From assembly GCA_021773815.1 (NCBI GenBank), contig JAJFJS010000065.1, forward strand, positions 1 through 64,000: a stretch of DNA of 64,000 nucleotides, written 5' to 3'. Position 1 is the first letter of the stretch, and every line of letters starts with the position of its first letter. Below, piece by piece: positions 9,274 through 17,265 of this stretch. Both the position numbers and the translations under genes were made by a program. Source of the DNA: Gammaproteobacteria bacterium (GTDB lineage Bacteria; Pseudomonadota; Gammaproteobacteria; Steroidobacterales; GCA-2729495). The notes beneath the pieces were generated by a model, which saw only the letters and a list, made by a program, of their open reading frames with translations, searched no databases and was not told the DNA's origin.

Positions 9274-10112
9274 CTCATCGGTTTTTCGTGCTCGCCTCGC
9301 TGGCGCTGACCGCGCTGATCGTGTTCCTGTTCGTCAGCGCGCCGCCGCCGCTTCCGGAGCAAACCGCGCCCGATGCAACCATTACGGTCGAATCCGTGCT
9401 CGCACTGGCGGAGTCGGAGAACGATGCCATACGCGCGCTGTGGACCAGGGAGATCGTCGACGCGGGCCAGCAGGCCGGCCTGCGGTTCAGCGAGGACTGG
9501 CGCGAACCGAATGCGTTCGCCGGCCCGCTCCCGGCGTTGTTTCTGCGCGAAACTGCGCGGAACCTGGAACGAGACCCGGTACGCCTCAGCCTGTTCCTCG
9601 GCTCCGATGCGCCGATCAACCCCGAAAACGGTTTCAAGGGACTCCAGCAAGAGGCCTTTCAGCGGATGCGTGCGACCGGGGCGCCACAGTTTTTCCGGAT
9701 GCCGGATACCGGCCTGCACACCGCGATGTTTCCCGATGAAGCCGTGGCCGAGGCCTGCGTGAACTGCCACAACGATCATGAAGACAGTCCCCGGACAGAC
9801 TGGCAATTAGACGATGTCATGGGTGCCACGACGTGGGCCTATCCCGATGCGCTGCTGACCGGCGATGACATGATCCGGCTGCTCGTGGCGCTGCGGTCCG
9901 CATTTCGCCGCACGTATCAGGCCTACCTCGACAAAACGGCAACCTTTCCGGATGCGCCCGAGATCGGCCTGCAATGGCCGCGGGACGGCAACTACCTGCC
10001 GACGGCCGATGCATTCATGGAGGAATTGTATCGACGAACGGCCAAGTCCAGTCTCGATGCGTTGCTTCAGGCGGGTACGACCACCCCGCCAACCGATGAT
10101 GCCGATCCATAG
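9270..10112 (+). CDS. Tll0287-like (DUF3365) monoheme c-type cytochrome
   Basis: A 280-residue exported protein with an N-terminal hydrophobic helix (LASLALTALIVFLFV). The body resembles the Tll0287-like/DUF3365 heme-sensor domain: a helical start (IRALWTREIVDAGQQAGL), an ETARNLERDP segment, and a C-terminal half carrying one CVNCH heme motif followed by SPRTDWQLDDVMGA, typical of this family. A GTG start overlaps the previous stop, with GAGGA upstream. The C-terminal region after residue 205 (LLVALRSAFRRTYQAYLDK) is helical and outside the usual domain. It may be a redox sensor or carrier working with the pentaheme protein. Confidence 0.75.
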   Translation: MTHRFFVLASLALTALIVFLFVSAPPPLPEQTAPDATITVESVLALAESENDAIRALWTREIVDAGQQAGLRFSEDWREPNAFAGPLPALFLRETARNLERDPVRLSLFLGSDAPINPENGFKGLQQEAFQRMRATGAPQFFRMPDTGLHTAMFPDEAVAEACVNCHNDHEDSPRTDWQLDDVMGATTWAYPDALLTGDDMIRLLVALRSAFRRTYQAYLDKTATFPDAPEIGLQWPRDGNYLPTADAFMEELYRRTAKSSLDALLQAGTTTPPTDDADP

Positions 10113-10121
10113 GCCTTACCA

Positions 10122-10655
10122 ATGAATGCGTTTCCGTTCGTTCGATCACACGGCACGGGCCAGGCGGGCAGCGCCGCATTCCGACCGGCCACGCGCTGGA
10201 CGATCATCGGCATCACACTGGTGGTCGCCTACGCCGCACAGGCCCTCGGCGACTGGCAGTCGGACTGGATCAGCAGCCTGCAGGACATCGAGTTATACAA
10301 GCAGGTGACCGGCGGCGCGCTGGTCCTGCTGCTCGCCGCACAATGGCGCCTGACGGCGGCCCGCACCGGGGGGACGGTGCGACGTGCCAGCCGGCTGCTG
10401 ATACCCCATCAGTACTGGGGCGCCACGGCGCCGCTATGGCTCTACCTGCACGCGGATGAATTTGGCCATGCCTATATCCGGGCCATGAGCCTGGGTTTTC
10501 TCGGCCTCGTGCTGCTGGGTCTGCTGCACCAGCCCGTCGTGCGCCTCAACCGCAACTGGCTCACGACGGCCTGGCTCGTGACGCACGTGGGACTCGCGGC
10601 CGCGCTGATCGTCGTGATCGGCTACCACGGGTTCAATGCGTTTTACTACGAATAA
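10122..10655 (+). CDS. Small His-rich integral membrane protein, cytochrome b-like
   Basis: A 177-residue protein with about four membrane segments (IIGITLVVAYAAQAL, GGALVLLLAAQW, LGFLGLVLLGLLH, LVTHVGLAAALIVVIGY). His residues sit at membrane borders in PHQYWG, YLHADEFGHAY, LLHQP, THVG and GYHGF, a spacing that could bind b-type heme as in ferric-reductase-like or cytochrome b561-like proteins. It lies nine bases after the heme protein gene and is probably co-transcribed. The best guess is the membrane quinone-facing partner of the two upstream cytochromes. I do not recognise a specific family, so heme binding is inference. Confidence 0.6.
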   Translation: MNAFPFVRSHGTGQAGSAAFRPATRWTIIGITLVVAYAAQALGDWQSDWISSLQDIELYKQVTGGALVLLLAAQWRLTAARTGGTVRRASRLLIPHQYWGATAPLWLYLHADEFGHAYIRAMSLGFLGLVLLGLLHQPVVRLNRNWLTTAWLVTHVGLAAALIVVIGYHGFNAFYYE

Positions 10656-10792
10656 TCACGCAATACCCATGTCGAACGCCTGTTCGGCTTGCTAGCCGCG
10701 TGACGAATCGCGACGGCGCGGGGGTGCGAAGGAAATATCAATGTCGATAGGATATAAAGTGATCTCCGGCGCCGAGACCCAAAAGACCTGGC

Positions 10793-11560
10793 ATGGAAAT
10801 ACTTTGTTATTTCGGGCATCACAAATGTGCCACGCAGTGGATTTCCCGCGTCTGTCACGCGATGACGAGCCGTCGTCACCTGCAGTTCACCTATCTCGAT
10901 TACTTTGGACCGCCCGAGTTTCACCTGAGCCGACATTTATCGTCCGAGAAGACGGAATTTTTGGCTTACGCGAATGCGGATCCGGTACAAGTGGCCACCA
11001 TCTCGTCATTCAAGGCTTTCCATGTGATCAGGGATCCGAGGGATATCGTGGTATCCGGCTATTTCTCACACAAGAACAGCCATCATGTTGAGCACTGGCC
11101 CGAACTGGTGCCTCATCGTCGGCGACTCAATGAGGTATCGATCGACGCAGGCCTGTTTCTTGAAATGGATTTTTCCCGGTCGCTCTGGATGACGAAGCTG
11201 GAAGTCGGACTGCTGGACTCCCTGGCTGACTGGGACTTCGAACAAGAAAATATCCTGGAGATGAAATACGAAAATCTGATCGAGAATCCATTGGCGGCCT
11301 TTACACGCGCTTTTTCGTTCCTGAACTTGTTGGGTTCCGATGAAGATCGGGCACACCTGCAAAAGGCCATCGATGAATATTCCTTCCGGAACCTGAGCGG
11401 CGGCAGACAGCAGGGTCAGGAAGACCAGCGCAGTCACTTTCGCAAAGGCGTTGCCGGAGACTGGAAAGAATATTTCAACGATGAACACAAGGCGCGATTC
11501 AAATCCGAATTCGGCGATCTGCTCATCAAGCTGGGTTATGAAAAGAATCTGGACTGGTGA
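10793..11560 (+). CDS. Sulfotransferase family protein
   Basis: A 255-residue protein with both PAPS-binding signatures of cytosolic-type sulfotransferases. An N-terminal 5'-phosphosulfate loop (GHHKCATQWISR, replacing the usual GxxKxGTTxL) is followed by the 3'-phosphate motif RDPRDIVVSGYFSH near residue 80. The C-terminal part, with KYENLIENP and FRKGVAGDWKEYF, matches the family's KxGxxGdWK element. It should transfer sulfate from PAPS to an unknown acceptor, perhaps a carbohydrate or lipid. Its codon use is a little AT-richer than its neighbours and it stands as a single gene after a 137-base gap. The ribosome site is weak. Confidence 0.82.
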   Translation: MEILCYFGHHKCATQWISRVCHAMTSRRHLQFTYLDYFGPPEFHLSRHLSSEKTEFLAYANADPVQVATISSFKAFHVIRDPRDIVVSGYFSHKNSHHVEHWPELVPHRRRLNEVSIDAGLFLEMDFSRSLWMTKLEVGLLDSLADWDFEQENILEMKYENLIENPLAAFTRAFSFLNLLGSDEDRAHLQKAIDEYSFRNLSGGRQQGQEDQRSHFRKGVAGDWKEYFNDEHKARFKSEFGDLLIKLGYEKNLDW

Positions 11561-11619
11561 ATACTTCGCCGCCCCGGATCGATAACGCCCGAACCGGCGC
11601 ATTGGCGTAAAATCGGGCG

Positions 11620-13179
11620 ATGAATAAACAAAACAGCCATGCCGGCACGTACGTCAAGGACGCCGAATACACGTCATCCTTCGTCCCCGATCAGGCTCCG
11701 ATTCTGCTGAGTTACATAGCCGCCGCCGCCGGCTTCGCTACTCCCGACCCTGGCGATCGCTTCGACTACCTGGAACTGGGTTGCGGCAGCGGCGTCACGC
11801 TGAACCTGCTGGCGGCCGCCTGCCCGCAGGGCCGGTTTACCGGCATCGACATCAACCCGGCGCACATCGACAAAGCCCGGCAGGCAGCGACGGCGGCCGG
11901 ATTGTCCAACGTCGACTACGTCGTCGGGGCGTTCTCCGCGCTGGATCCCTCGGCCCTGCCGAAATTCGACTACATCGCCTGTCAGGGGACGTATTCCTGG
12001 CTGGATCAAACCGAAAAAGATGCGTTGCTGCGCATCATGGATGGCAGTTTGGCGGCAGGCGGGATCCTGCTGCTCGGTTACGTCACGTTTGGCAGAATTT
12101 CGATTACCCCGATGTGGCATGTAATGCGCAAGCTCGTGCCGGATCGCAACATTGGTTCGGCACAGCGCATGACCCGCGGACTGCAGTTTCTGGCCGAACT
12201 GCGGGATGCGGGCGCCGGGTACTTCGCAGCGCATCCGCAGGCGCTGCAGACACTGAACGACAGCGCATCCGGTAACAAAACCGATGCGGAATTGAGCAAC
12301 CTGGCCCACAACGCCCTGGCCGAAAACTACACGATATCGTTCTTCGACGAGTTGGCCGATGAACTGGCGACGATCGGCCTGCGCTATTGCGGCCAGTCGA
12401 GTCCCTTTCTCAACGATCCCGATCTATGCATTCCTGAGGGCACCCGGCAACGCTTCGATCAACTCGAGACGGCCGCGCAACGGGAACTGTTCAAAGATTT
12501 CATACGCTTGTCCGTGACACGCCGGGATGTCTTCGTCAGGCAACCGCGCGAGACCACCGACACGCAGGAATCACACCGTGAAAATCGTATCGGCGCGACG
12601 CTGTTCGCCCAGCCGGAGCAGGCGTGGAACCAGTTGTCCCGACCCGATTGGACGTCATTCGACTATGCGCAGCCGGTCATCCGGTTTGTTTTCGATCTGA
12701 TCGCCAGCGGCGAGACCAACCTGGCCGATATCGTCGAAATGTCCGATTACGATCCGCCGGCACTCGAAGACGCGTGGCGCAAACTGATCGCCAGCCCGGG
12801 GGTCGGCTTGTGTCTCCGGAATGCATCGCCGGGGCCCGCCGGTATTCCGCAAGCTGTCTCCCTCACATCCGAATACAACCGGCTGGCGCTCGAATCGGCC
12901 GTGGCATCGATGCGCACGATCCTGGTCGCCGCACCCGGCATGGGTAGTGGCATGCAGATCAATTTCCTGTCGGCGGCCGTGACGCTCGATTACTGCGCCT
13001 ACGGGTTCGACTCCCGGGACGACGACGCGTTCCGGCGTGTGACCGAGCACCTGTCCGAATCGGCCCGACGGCGGGAACCAGCTTTGGCCGACCCGGCGGT
13101 TTTCACCGAATTCCGGCGCTGGTATCGTGCCAACCTGCTGCCGGCGCTGATTCGATTCGGCGTACTCGACAATGTATAA
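11620..13179 (+). CDS. SAM-dependent methyltransferase with methyltransferase regulatory domain
   Basis: A 519-residue protein. Residues about 40-190 form a class I methyltransferase fold with the SAM-binding loop ELGCGSGVTLNLL and the acidic strand end TGIDINPAHI. A central segment (about 210-300) resembles the MethyTransf_Reg regulatory domain, and a C-terminal helical domain follows. Proteins of this layout are common in Proteobacteria, but their acceptors are mostly undefined. It sits 60 bases after the sulfotransferase on the same strand, and its end lies 55 bases before the OmpA start. A shared transcript with the sulfotransferase is possible. Confidence 0.85.
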   Translation: MNKQNSHAGTYVKDAEYTSSFVPDQAPILLSYIAAAAGFATPDPGDRFDYLELGCGSGVTLNLLAAACPQGRFTGIDINPAHIDKARQAATAAGLSNVDYVVGAFSALDPSALPKFDYIACQGTYSWLDQTEKDALLRIMDGSLAAGGILLLGYVTFGRISITPMWHVMRKLVPDRNIGSAQRMTRGLQFLAELRDAGAGYFAAHPQALQTLNDSASGNKTDAELSNLAHNALAENYTISFFDELADELATIGLRYCGQSSPFLNDPDLCIPEGTRQRFDQLETAAQRELFKDFIRLSVTRRDVFVRQPRETTDTQESHRENRIGATLFAQPEQAWNQLSRPDWTSFDYAQPVIRFVFDLIASGETNLADIVEMSDYDPPALEDAWRKLIASPGVGLCLRNASPGPAGIPQAVSLTSEYNRLALESAVASMRTILVAAPGMGSGMQINFLSAAVTLDYCAYGFDSRDDDAFRRVTEHLSESARRREPALADPAVFTEFRRWYRANLLPALIRFGVLDNV

Positions 13180-13234
13180 CCGCATCTTTTCGGCACGGGT
13201 ATTCGAACGGCACGACAACGATCGAGGGGTATCG

Positions 13235-14236
13235 ATGAAGTACTTTTGCGGGATTCCGGGGATGATCGTACTCGCGCTGGCCGGCTGGCTCGCGGGACCA
13301 TTTGCAATGGCCGGCGACGATCCCGGTGCGGCGGATCACCCGATGGTCAGCCGGTATCCCGGCCAGGAAATCCGCTGGTACGCGGTCGAGAATTTCATGC
13401 CGTACAAGGTGCCGGCCGGGCCCGTCACGGGCTACCGGACAATCGGCGAGTGGATCGAGACGCAGGGGCGCGTGACACGGATCTTCTACGCCTATGAAGG
13501 CAATGACCGGACGCATGAAGAGATCTGGAAAAACTATTCAGATGCCCTGAAGGCGGCGGAGTTCGAGATTATTGGCGAGGGTTCGCCGCGCACCCGGGTC
13601 GGCGCAGGCGAAGTCGGCGGGCGCACGTGGCAGGGCATCGTGCTGACGACGAATCCGTGGCAGGAGTCGGACCCGGACGTCAACACGCTGGCGGCCGGCA
13701 CCTCCTCGCAGGGCGGCAGCGCGGCCATCATCGCGCGGCGGGAACGTGCCGCCGGGACGGCCTATGTCGTCATCAATATCGAACAACACAGCGCCGAATA
13801 TGTCGGCACGCTCGTCGATATTATCGAAGTCGAGGCGGCCCAAACCGGGCTGATCGCCGTGGATGCCGAAGCCATCGGTAACGACATGGTCGAATACGGG
13901 CGGGTCGTCCTCGACGGCATTGTTTTCGATTTCGACAAGGCGACACTAAAGGCGGAATCGAAGCCGGCGCTCGAGGCAATCGCGCAATACCTGGCGGCGC
14001 ATCCGGACAAGACGTTCTTCGTTGTCGGGCATACCGACTCGAAAGGCACTTTTGCTTATAACCAGGGCCTGTCGGCGGATCGCGCACGAGCGGTAGCCGA
14101 CGCATTGAAACACGATTACGGAATCGCCGGCGACCGGCTGCAGCCGCACGGCGTCGGCCCGCTGGCGCCGGTTTTTGCCAACGATTCCGATGCCGGCCGC
14201 GACCGGAACCGGCGCGTGGAACTGGTGGAACGCTAG
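13235..14236 (+). CDS. OmpA-family outer-membrane or peptidoglycan-associated protein
   Basis: I moved the start from 13172 to the ATG at 13235, which has GAGGGG just upstream and begins a clean signal peptide (MKYFCGIPGMIVLALAGWLAG...AMA). The mature protein is about 310 residues. Its C-terminal ~115 residues are an OmpA-like domain: IVFDFDKATL, VVGHTDSKGTFAYNQGLSADRARAV and a final RNRRVEL, which bind peptidoglycan. The N-terminal half (QEIRWYAVENFMPY onward) has no barrel pattern and resembles the uncharacterised head found in some DUF4892-like/OmpA proteins, an uncertain match. It runs towards mtrB and stops 20 bases from that gene's stop. Confidence 0.85.
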   Translation: MKYFCGIPGMIVLALAGWLAGPFAMAGDDPGAADHPMVSRYPGQEIRWYAVENFMPYKVPAGPVTGYRTIGEWIETQGRVTRIFYAYEGNDRTHEEIWKNYSDALKAAEFEIIGEGSPRTRVGAGEVGGRTWQGIVLTTNPWQESDPDVNTLAAGTSSQGGSAAIIARRERAAGTAYVVINIEQHSAEYVGTLVDIIEVEAAQTGLIAVDAEAIGNDMVEYGRVVLDGIVFDFDKATLKAESKPALEAIAQYLAAHPDKTFFVVGHTDSKGTFAYNQGLSADRARAVADALKHDYGIAGDRLQPHGVGPLAPVFANDSDAGRDRNRRVELVER

Positions 14237-14255
14237 GCGGGCGCCGCCGGCCCGG

Positions 14256-16343
14256 CTATTTCGATCCGCTCCAGCTGTAGCGCAATGACAGGCTGACGAC
14301 GTTGACGTCGTAACCCGACCACCGGTTGCCCAGACCCAGCACCCGCGGCAGCGTGGCAGGGTCGACGCCATCAACGGACCAGTCGTCGACACGGTAGTCC
14401 TCAAAAATCCAACCGAACCGGACGGTCAGATCGTCCCGCCACAGGTAATCGACATTACCTTCAACCCGATGCAGCCGGGTATCCAGTTCCGGGAATTCAT
14501 CTCGCAGGCCGAAGGTATCCGTGCGTATCTCCCCGGCCGAATCCGCAAAGGTATACGCCAGCCGCACATCGAAGCGCTCGAGCCACCGGGGCAATGTCAT
14601 GACCGCCCCGGCAAACACCGACCGATCATTGTTGCTCGCCCGCCAGTCCGACAGCGCGAAGGACTGGCTGCCCCGCTGCGCCGATTCTGTCTGCTCATAG
14701 CCGCCATGAGCGGACAGCGCGATACCCCCGGGCAGACTCAGACTGGCATCGGCATAGACGGATTCATATTGCGCGCTGGTCAGACCGAGCGGGCTGTCGT
14801 CATAGTCATCGTCCATGAATTCGGCCGCCAGGCTGAAATCAAGGATATCCAGCGGACGCAGCGCCAGGTGCAACTCGAGCCCCGCGCGTTCACGGTCCGC
14901 GAGATGGTACTTACGCAACCGCGCATTCTGGGGCGGTTGGGTATCGGCCACCGGCTGATAACCGGCGATATCACGATCGGCAAAAACATACTTCAGGGCC
15001 AGGTCCGCCCGATGGCCGAGCCGGAATTTCAGCCGGCCCCATAACTCATCTTCTTCACTCCGGTTCACCTCGGTGAACGCCCGCTCATTGACGCCGCGCT
15101 GCCAGCCCGCGTACGCCTTGATGCCGAACGGCAACCGGTAGTCGGCCTCCAGGTCGATGGTGTATCGCTCGTAGTCATAGGGCAGGTTCCGGCGCGACGC
15201 CGCCGGCAACGCATCACCGATAACCCCCGCCCAATCGAGGCTCGGTGTCTTGTTATCCCGCTCATCAAAAATATAGGCGCCCCGGAGCCGCAATTTGCGC
15301 ATCGGCCGCGATGCGATCCGTAACACCGCCTGGAGCGTGTCCACTTCCACGTCGAGCGATGGAACGGGCAACATCGACAGCAGCGCGGGATTCGTCGTGA
15401 ACGGCAACAGGTCTTCGTCCTGTTCCATGCGCCCGACGGCGAGGCTGCCCGTTAACTGGGTATGCCCGACCGGCCGGTACTGGCCCGACATCGTCAACTG
15501 GTGAAAAGAATTGTCGGGCTCCAGCGCCGCCTGTCCCTCGGTGGCGCCCGGCACGACCGGCGAAAAAGGATTCTCCCAGCGAAGCGCCGGCGCATCGTTG
15601 TCGAACAGGGAACCGAAATAGCCGACGCGCACACTCCAGTCGTCGGCCCGGTACGTCATACCGGCGTCGAGCGTCTGTGTCTCATGGTCAACCGGCCGCG
15701 GCAGGATGGTTGCGGTATTCAGAAAACTCCCGCCGTAGGTTCCGGTGCCCTCCTTTGTCGAATGCCGGTAATCGACGTCAATCTCGAGACGCGAGGTCGG
15801 CACGACGGACAACCCCAGGCCCACGGTTTCGCGATCGGTGCCGATCTGCACCGGCCGCAGCGACTGGTTAAGGGCAGACATGGCGCCGGTCGTGGCGCCG
15901 GGCACCCAGTCGGCGGGCAACTGCAACGAAGACGACGCGGGATTGATAAATGGCGTGGCCGCAAACTCGAACCGGTCGTGGGGCAACTGCTCGATACTCA
16001 GTCGCAACCCGTACCGGCCCTGACGCCCCCCGTCGATAACCATGGACCGGGAATCCAGGCCCAGGTCCCGGCCGCCGAACCGCCAGTGAACGCCCGACTC
16101 CCCCCAGAATTCCGCGGCCACATCGCCGATGACGATGCCGCCCGCATCATCGAGCCCCGTGTAGTCACCGAACCGGACGGCGCCGTCGGATACGTAGCCG
16201 CCGCCGATTTCCGTTTCTAAAAACCAGCCCTCGGGGTAGGTGCAACGATCACAGCTCCGATCCGCGGCCGCGGGCGCCTGTGCATGCGCTTCGCTCGATA
16301 GCCACGCGCTCAGGAACAGAAACACGATGATTGCGCGGGTCAT
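14256..16343 (-). CDS. mtrB: MtrB/PioB-family decaheme-associated outer-membrane beta-barrel
   Basis: A 695-residue exported protein with a signal peptide ending AHAQ. The mature N-terminus carries the CDRC pair typical of MtrB proteins, followed by GWFLETEIGGGYVSDG. The remainder is a long run of amphipathic strands with aromatic ends and finishes NVVSLSLRYSWSGSK, a barrel-like C-terminus. MtrB forms the sheath through which MtrA crosses the outer membrane. It starts four bases after mtrA's stop and is the last gene of the run. Length is as usual for the family (about 650-720). Together with the two decaheme genes upstream, it completes a porin-cytochrome conduit. Confidence 0.93.
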   Translation of the reverse strand: MTRAIIVFLFLSAWLSSEAHAQAPAAADRSCDRCTYPEGWFLETEIGGGYVSDGAVRFGDYTGLDDAGGIVIGDVAAEFWGESGVHWRFGGRDLGLDSRSMVIDGGRQGRYGLRLSIEQLPHDRFEFAATPFINPASSSLQLPADWVPGATTGAMSALNQSLRPVQIGTDRETVGLGLSVVPTSRLEIDVDYRHSTKEGTGTYGGSFLNTATILPRPVDHETQTLDAGMTYRADDWSVRVGYFGSLFDNDAPALRWENPFSPVVPGATEGQAALEPDNSFHQLTMSGQYRPVGHTQLTGSLAVGRMEQDEDLLPFTTNPALLSMLPVPSLDVEVDTLQAVLRIASRPMRKLRLRGAYIFDERDNKTPSLDWAGVIGDALPAASRRNLPYDYERYTIDLEADYRLPFGIKAYAGWQRGVNERAFTEVNRSEEDELWGRLKFRLGHRADLALKYVFADRDIAGYQPVADTQPPQNARLRKYHLADRERAGLELHLALRPLDILDFSLAAEFMDDDYDDSPLGLTSAQYESVYADASLSLPGGIALSAHGGYEQTESAQRGSQSFALSDWRASNNDRSVFAGAVMTLPRWLERFDVRLAYTFADSAGEIRTDTFGLRDEFPELDTRLHRVEGNVDYLWRDDLTVRFGWIFEDYRVDDWSVDGVDPATLPRVLGLGNRWSGYDVNVVSLSLRYSWSGSK

Positions 16344-16347
16344 CAGG

Positions 16348-17265
16348 TTACCGCATCAGCGTAATGCCCGACGGATGATTGGAACCGTGCACGCTGCCGT
16401 GACAGTTCATGCAGCTGCCGGCCAGAACGAAGGGGGACGGCGACCCGCCCGGCAGGCCGCCCGACGTGTAGCTGACGCTCGGATGCCCGCTCTGCGAGTG
16501 ACATTGCTGGCACAACAACGGCGGCCTCTTCGTCAGCATCGCCGGATGATTGGAGCCATGAACCTCATGACACAGTGAACAATCTTCGGCGGCCGGCGGG
16601 TGCTCGAAAACAAACGGTCCGCGTTTCTCCGCATGGCATGAGTAACAGGTTTCATTCAGATTGTTGCTCGTTAACTCGAATTCAGCCACAGATCCATGCG
16701 GATCATGGCAGGCGCTGCAGTTCATCTTTCCCTGGCGCACCGGATGCACATACGGTTTGAACATCTGTCCGCGCTGTTGCAGATGGCAGGCGTAGCATCG
16801 ATCGGGCTGCTCTGTCACGGTGAGCATCGAATCGCGCCCGGCGTGCAGCACGTGACAGTCGGCACAACCCAGGTCCCCGGCCTCGTGCGAACTGCTCAGC
16901 CAGTCGCCCTTCGTGGCGGCATGACAATCCAGGCACATGTCATTCTGGATACCGACGGGCGTTTTGGCATTTGGCCCGAAGCTGATGATGGCATCGCCGT
17001 GCAGGGGCAGGTGTTGCCCCTGCGGACCGTGACAACTCTCGCACTGGTACTGCCCAAACGGGCTCCGCGCATCGGCGGCGGCGCTGTGGACGGAGCGGAA
17101 TATGCCCGTCACCGCCGGCGTGTTGTGGCATGCCAGGCAAGTATTGGCGCCCTCGGGACTGAACACGGGCAATTCGGGCGCGCCTTCGGTGGCCGCGCCG
17201 ACAATGCCGGAACAGGACAATGCCAGCGCCAGTGCCACGGCACACCGATGCATCCTGGCGATCAT
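16348..17265 (-). CDS. mtrA: MtrA/DmsE-family decaheme c-type cytochrome
   Basis: A 305-residue periplasmic protein with a signal peptide (LALALSCSGIVGAA) and exactly ten heme motifs: CLACH, CESCH, CLDCH, CADCH, CYACH, CSACH, CYSCH, CSLCH, CQQCH and CMNCH. Intervening sequences such as CSACHDPHGS and CSLCHEVHGSNHPAML match the MtrA/PioA/DmsE family. The protein threads into the MtrB barrel and carries electrons across the outer membrane. Its ATG overlaps the stop of the upstream OmcA/MtrC gene (ATGA). Direction of electron flow (reductase or oxidase) cannot be told from sequence. Confidence 0.95.
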   Translation of the reverse strand: MIARMHRCAVALALALSCSGIVGAATEGAPELPVFSPEGANTCLACHNTPAVTGIFRSVHSAAADARSPFGQYQCESCHGPQGQHLPLHGDAIISFGPNAKTPVGIQNDMCLDCHAATKGDWLSSSHEAGDLGCADCHVLHAGRDSMLTVTEQPDRCYACHLQQRGQMFKPYVHPVRQGKMNCSACHDPHGSVAEFELTSNNLNETCYSCHAEKRGPFVFEHPPAAEDCSLCHEVHGSNHPAMLTKRPPLLCQQCHSQSGHPSVSYTSGGLPGGSPSPFVLAGSCMNCHGSVHGSNHPSGITLMR

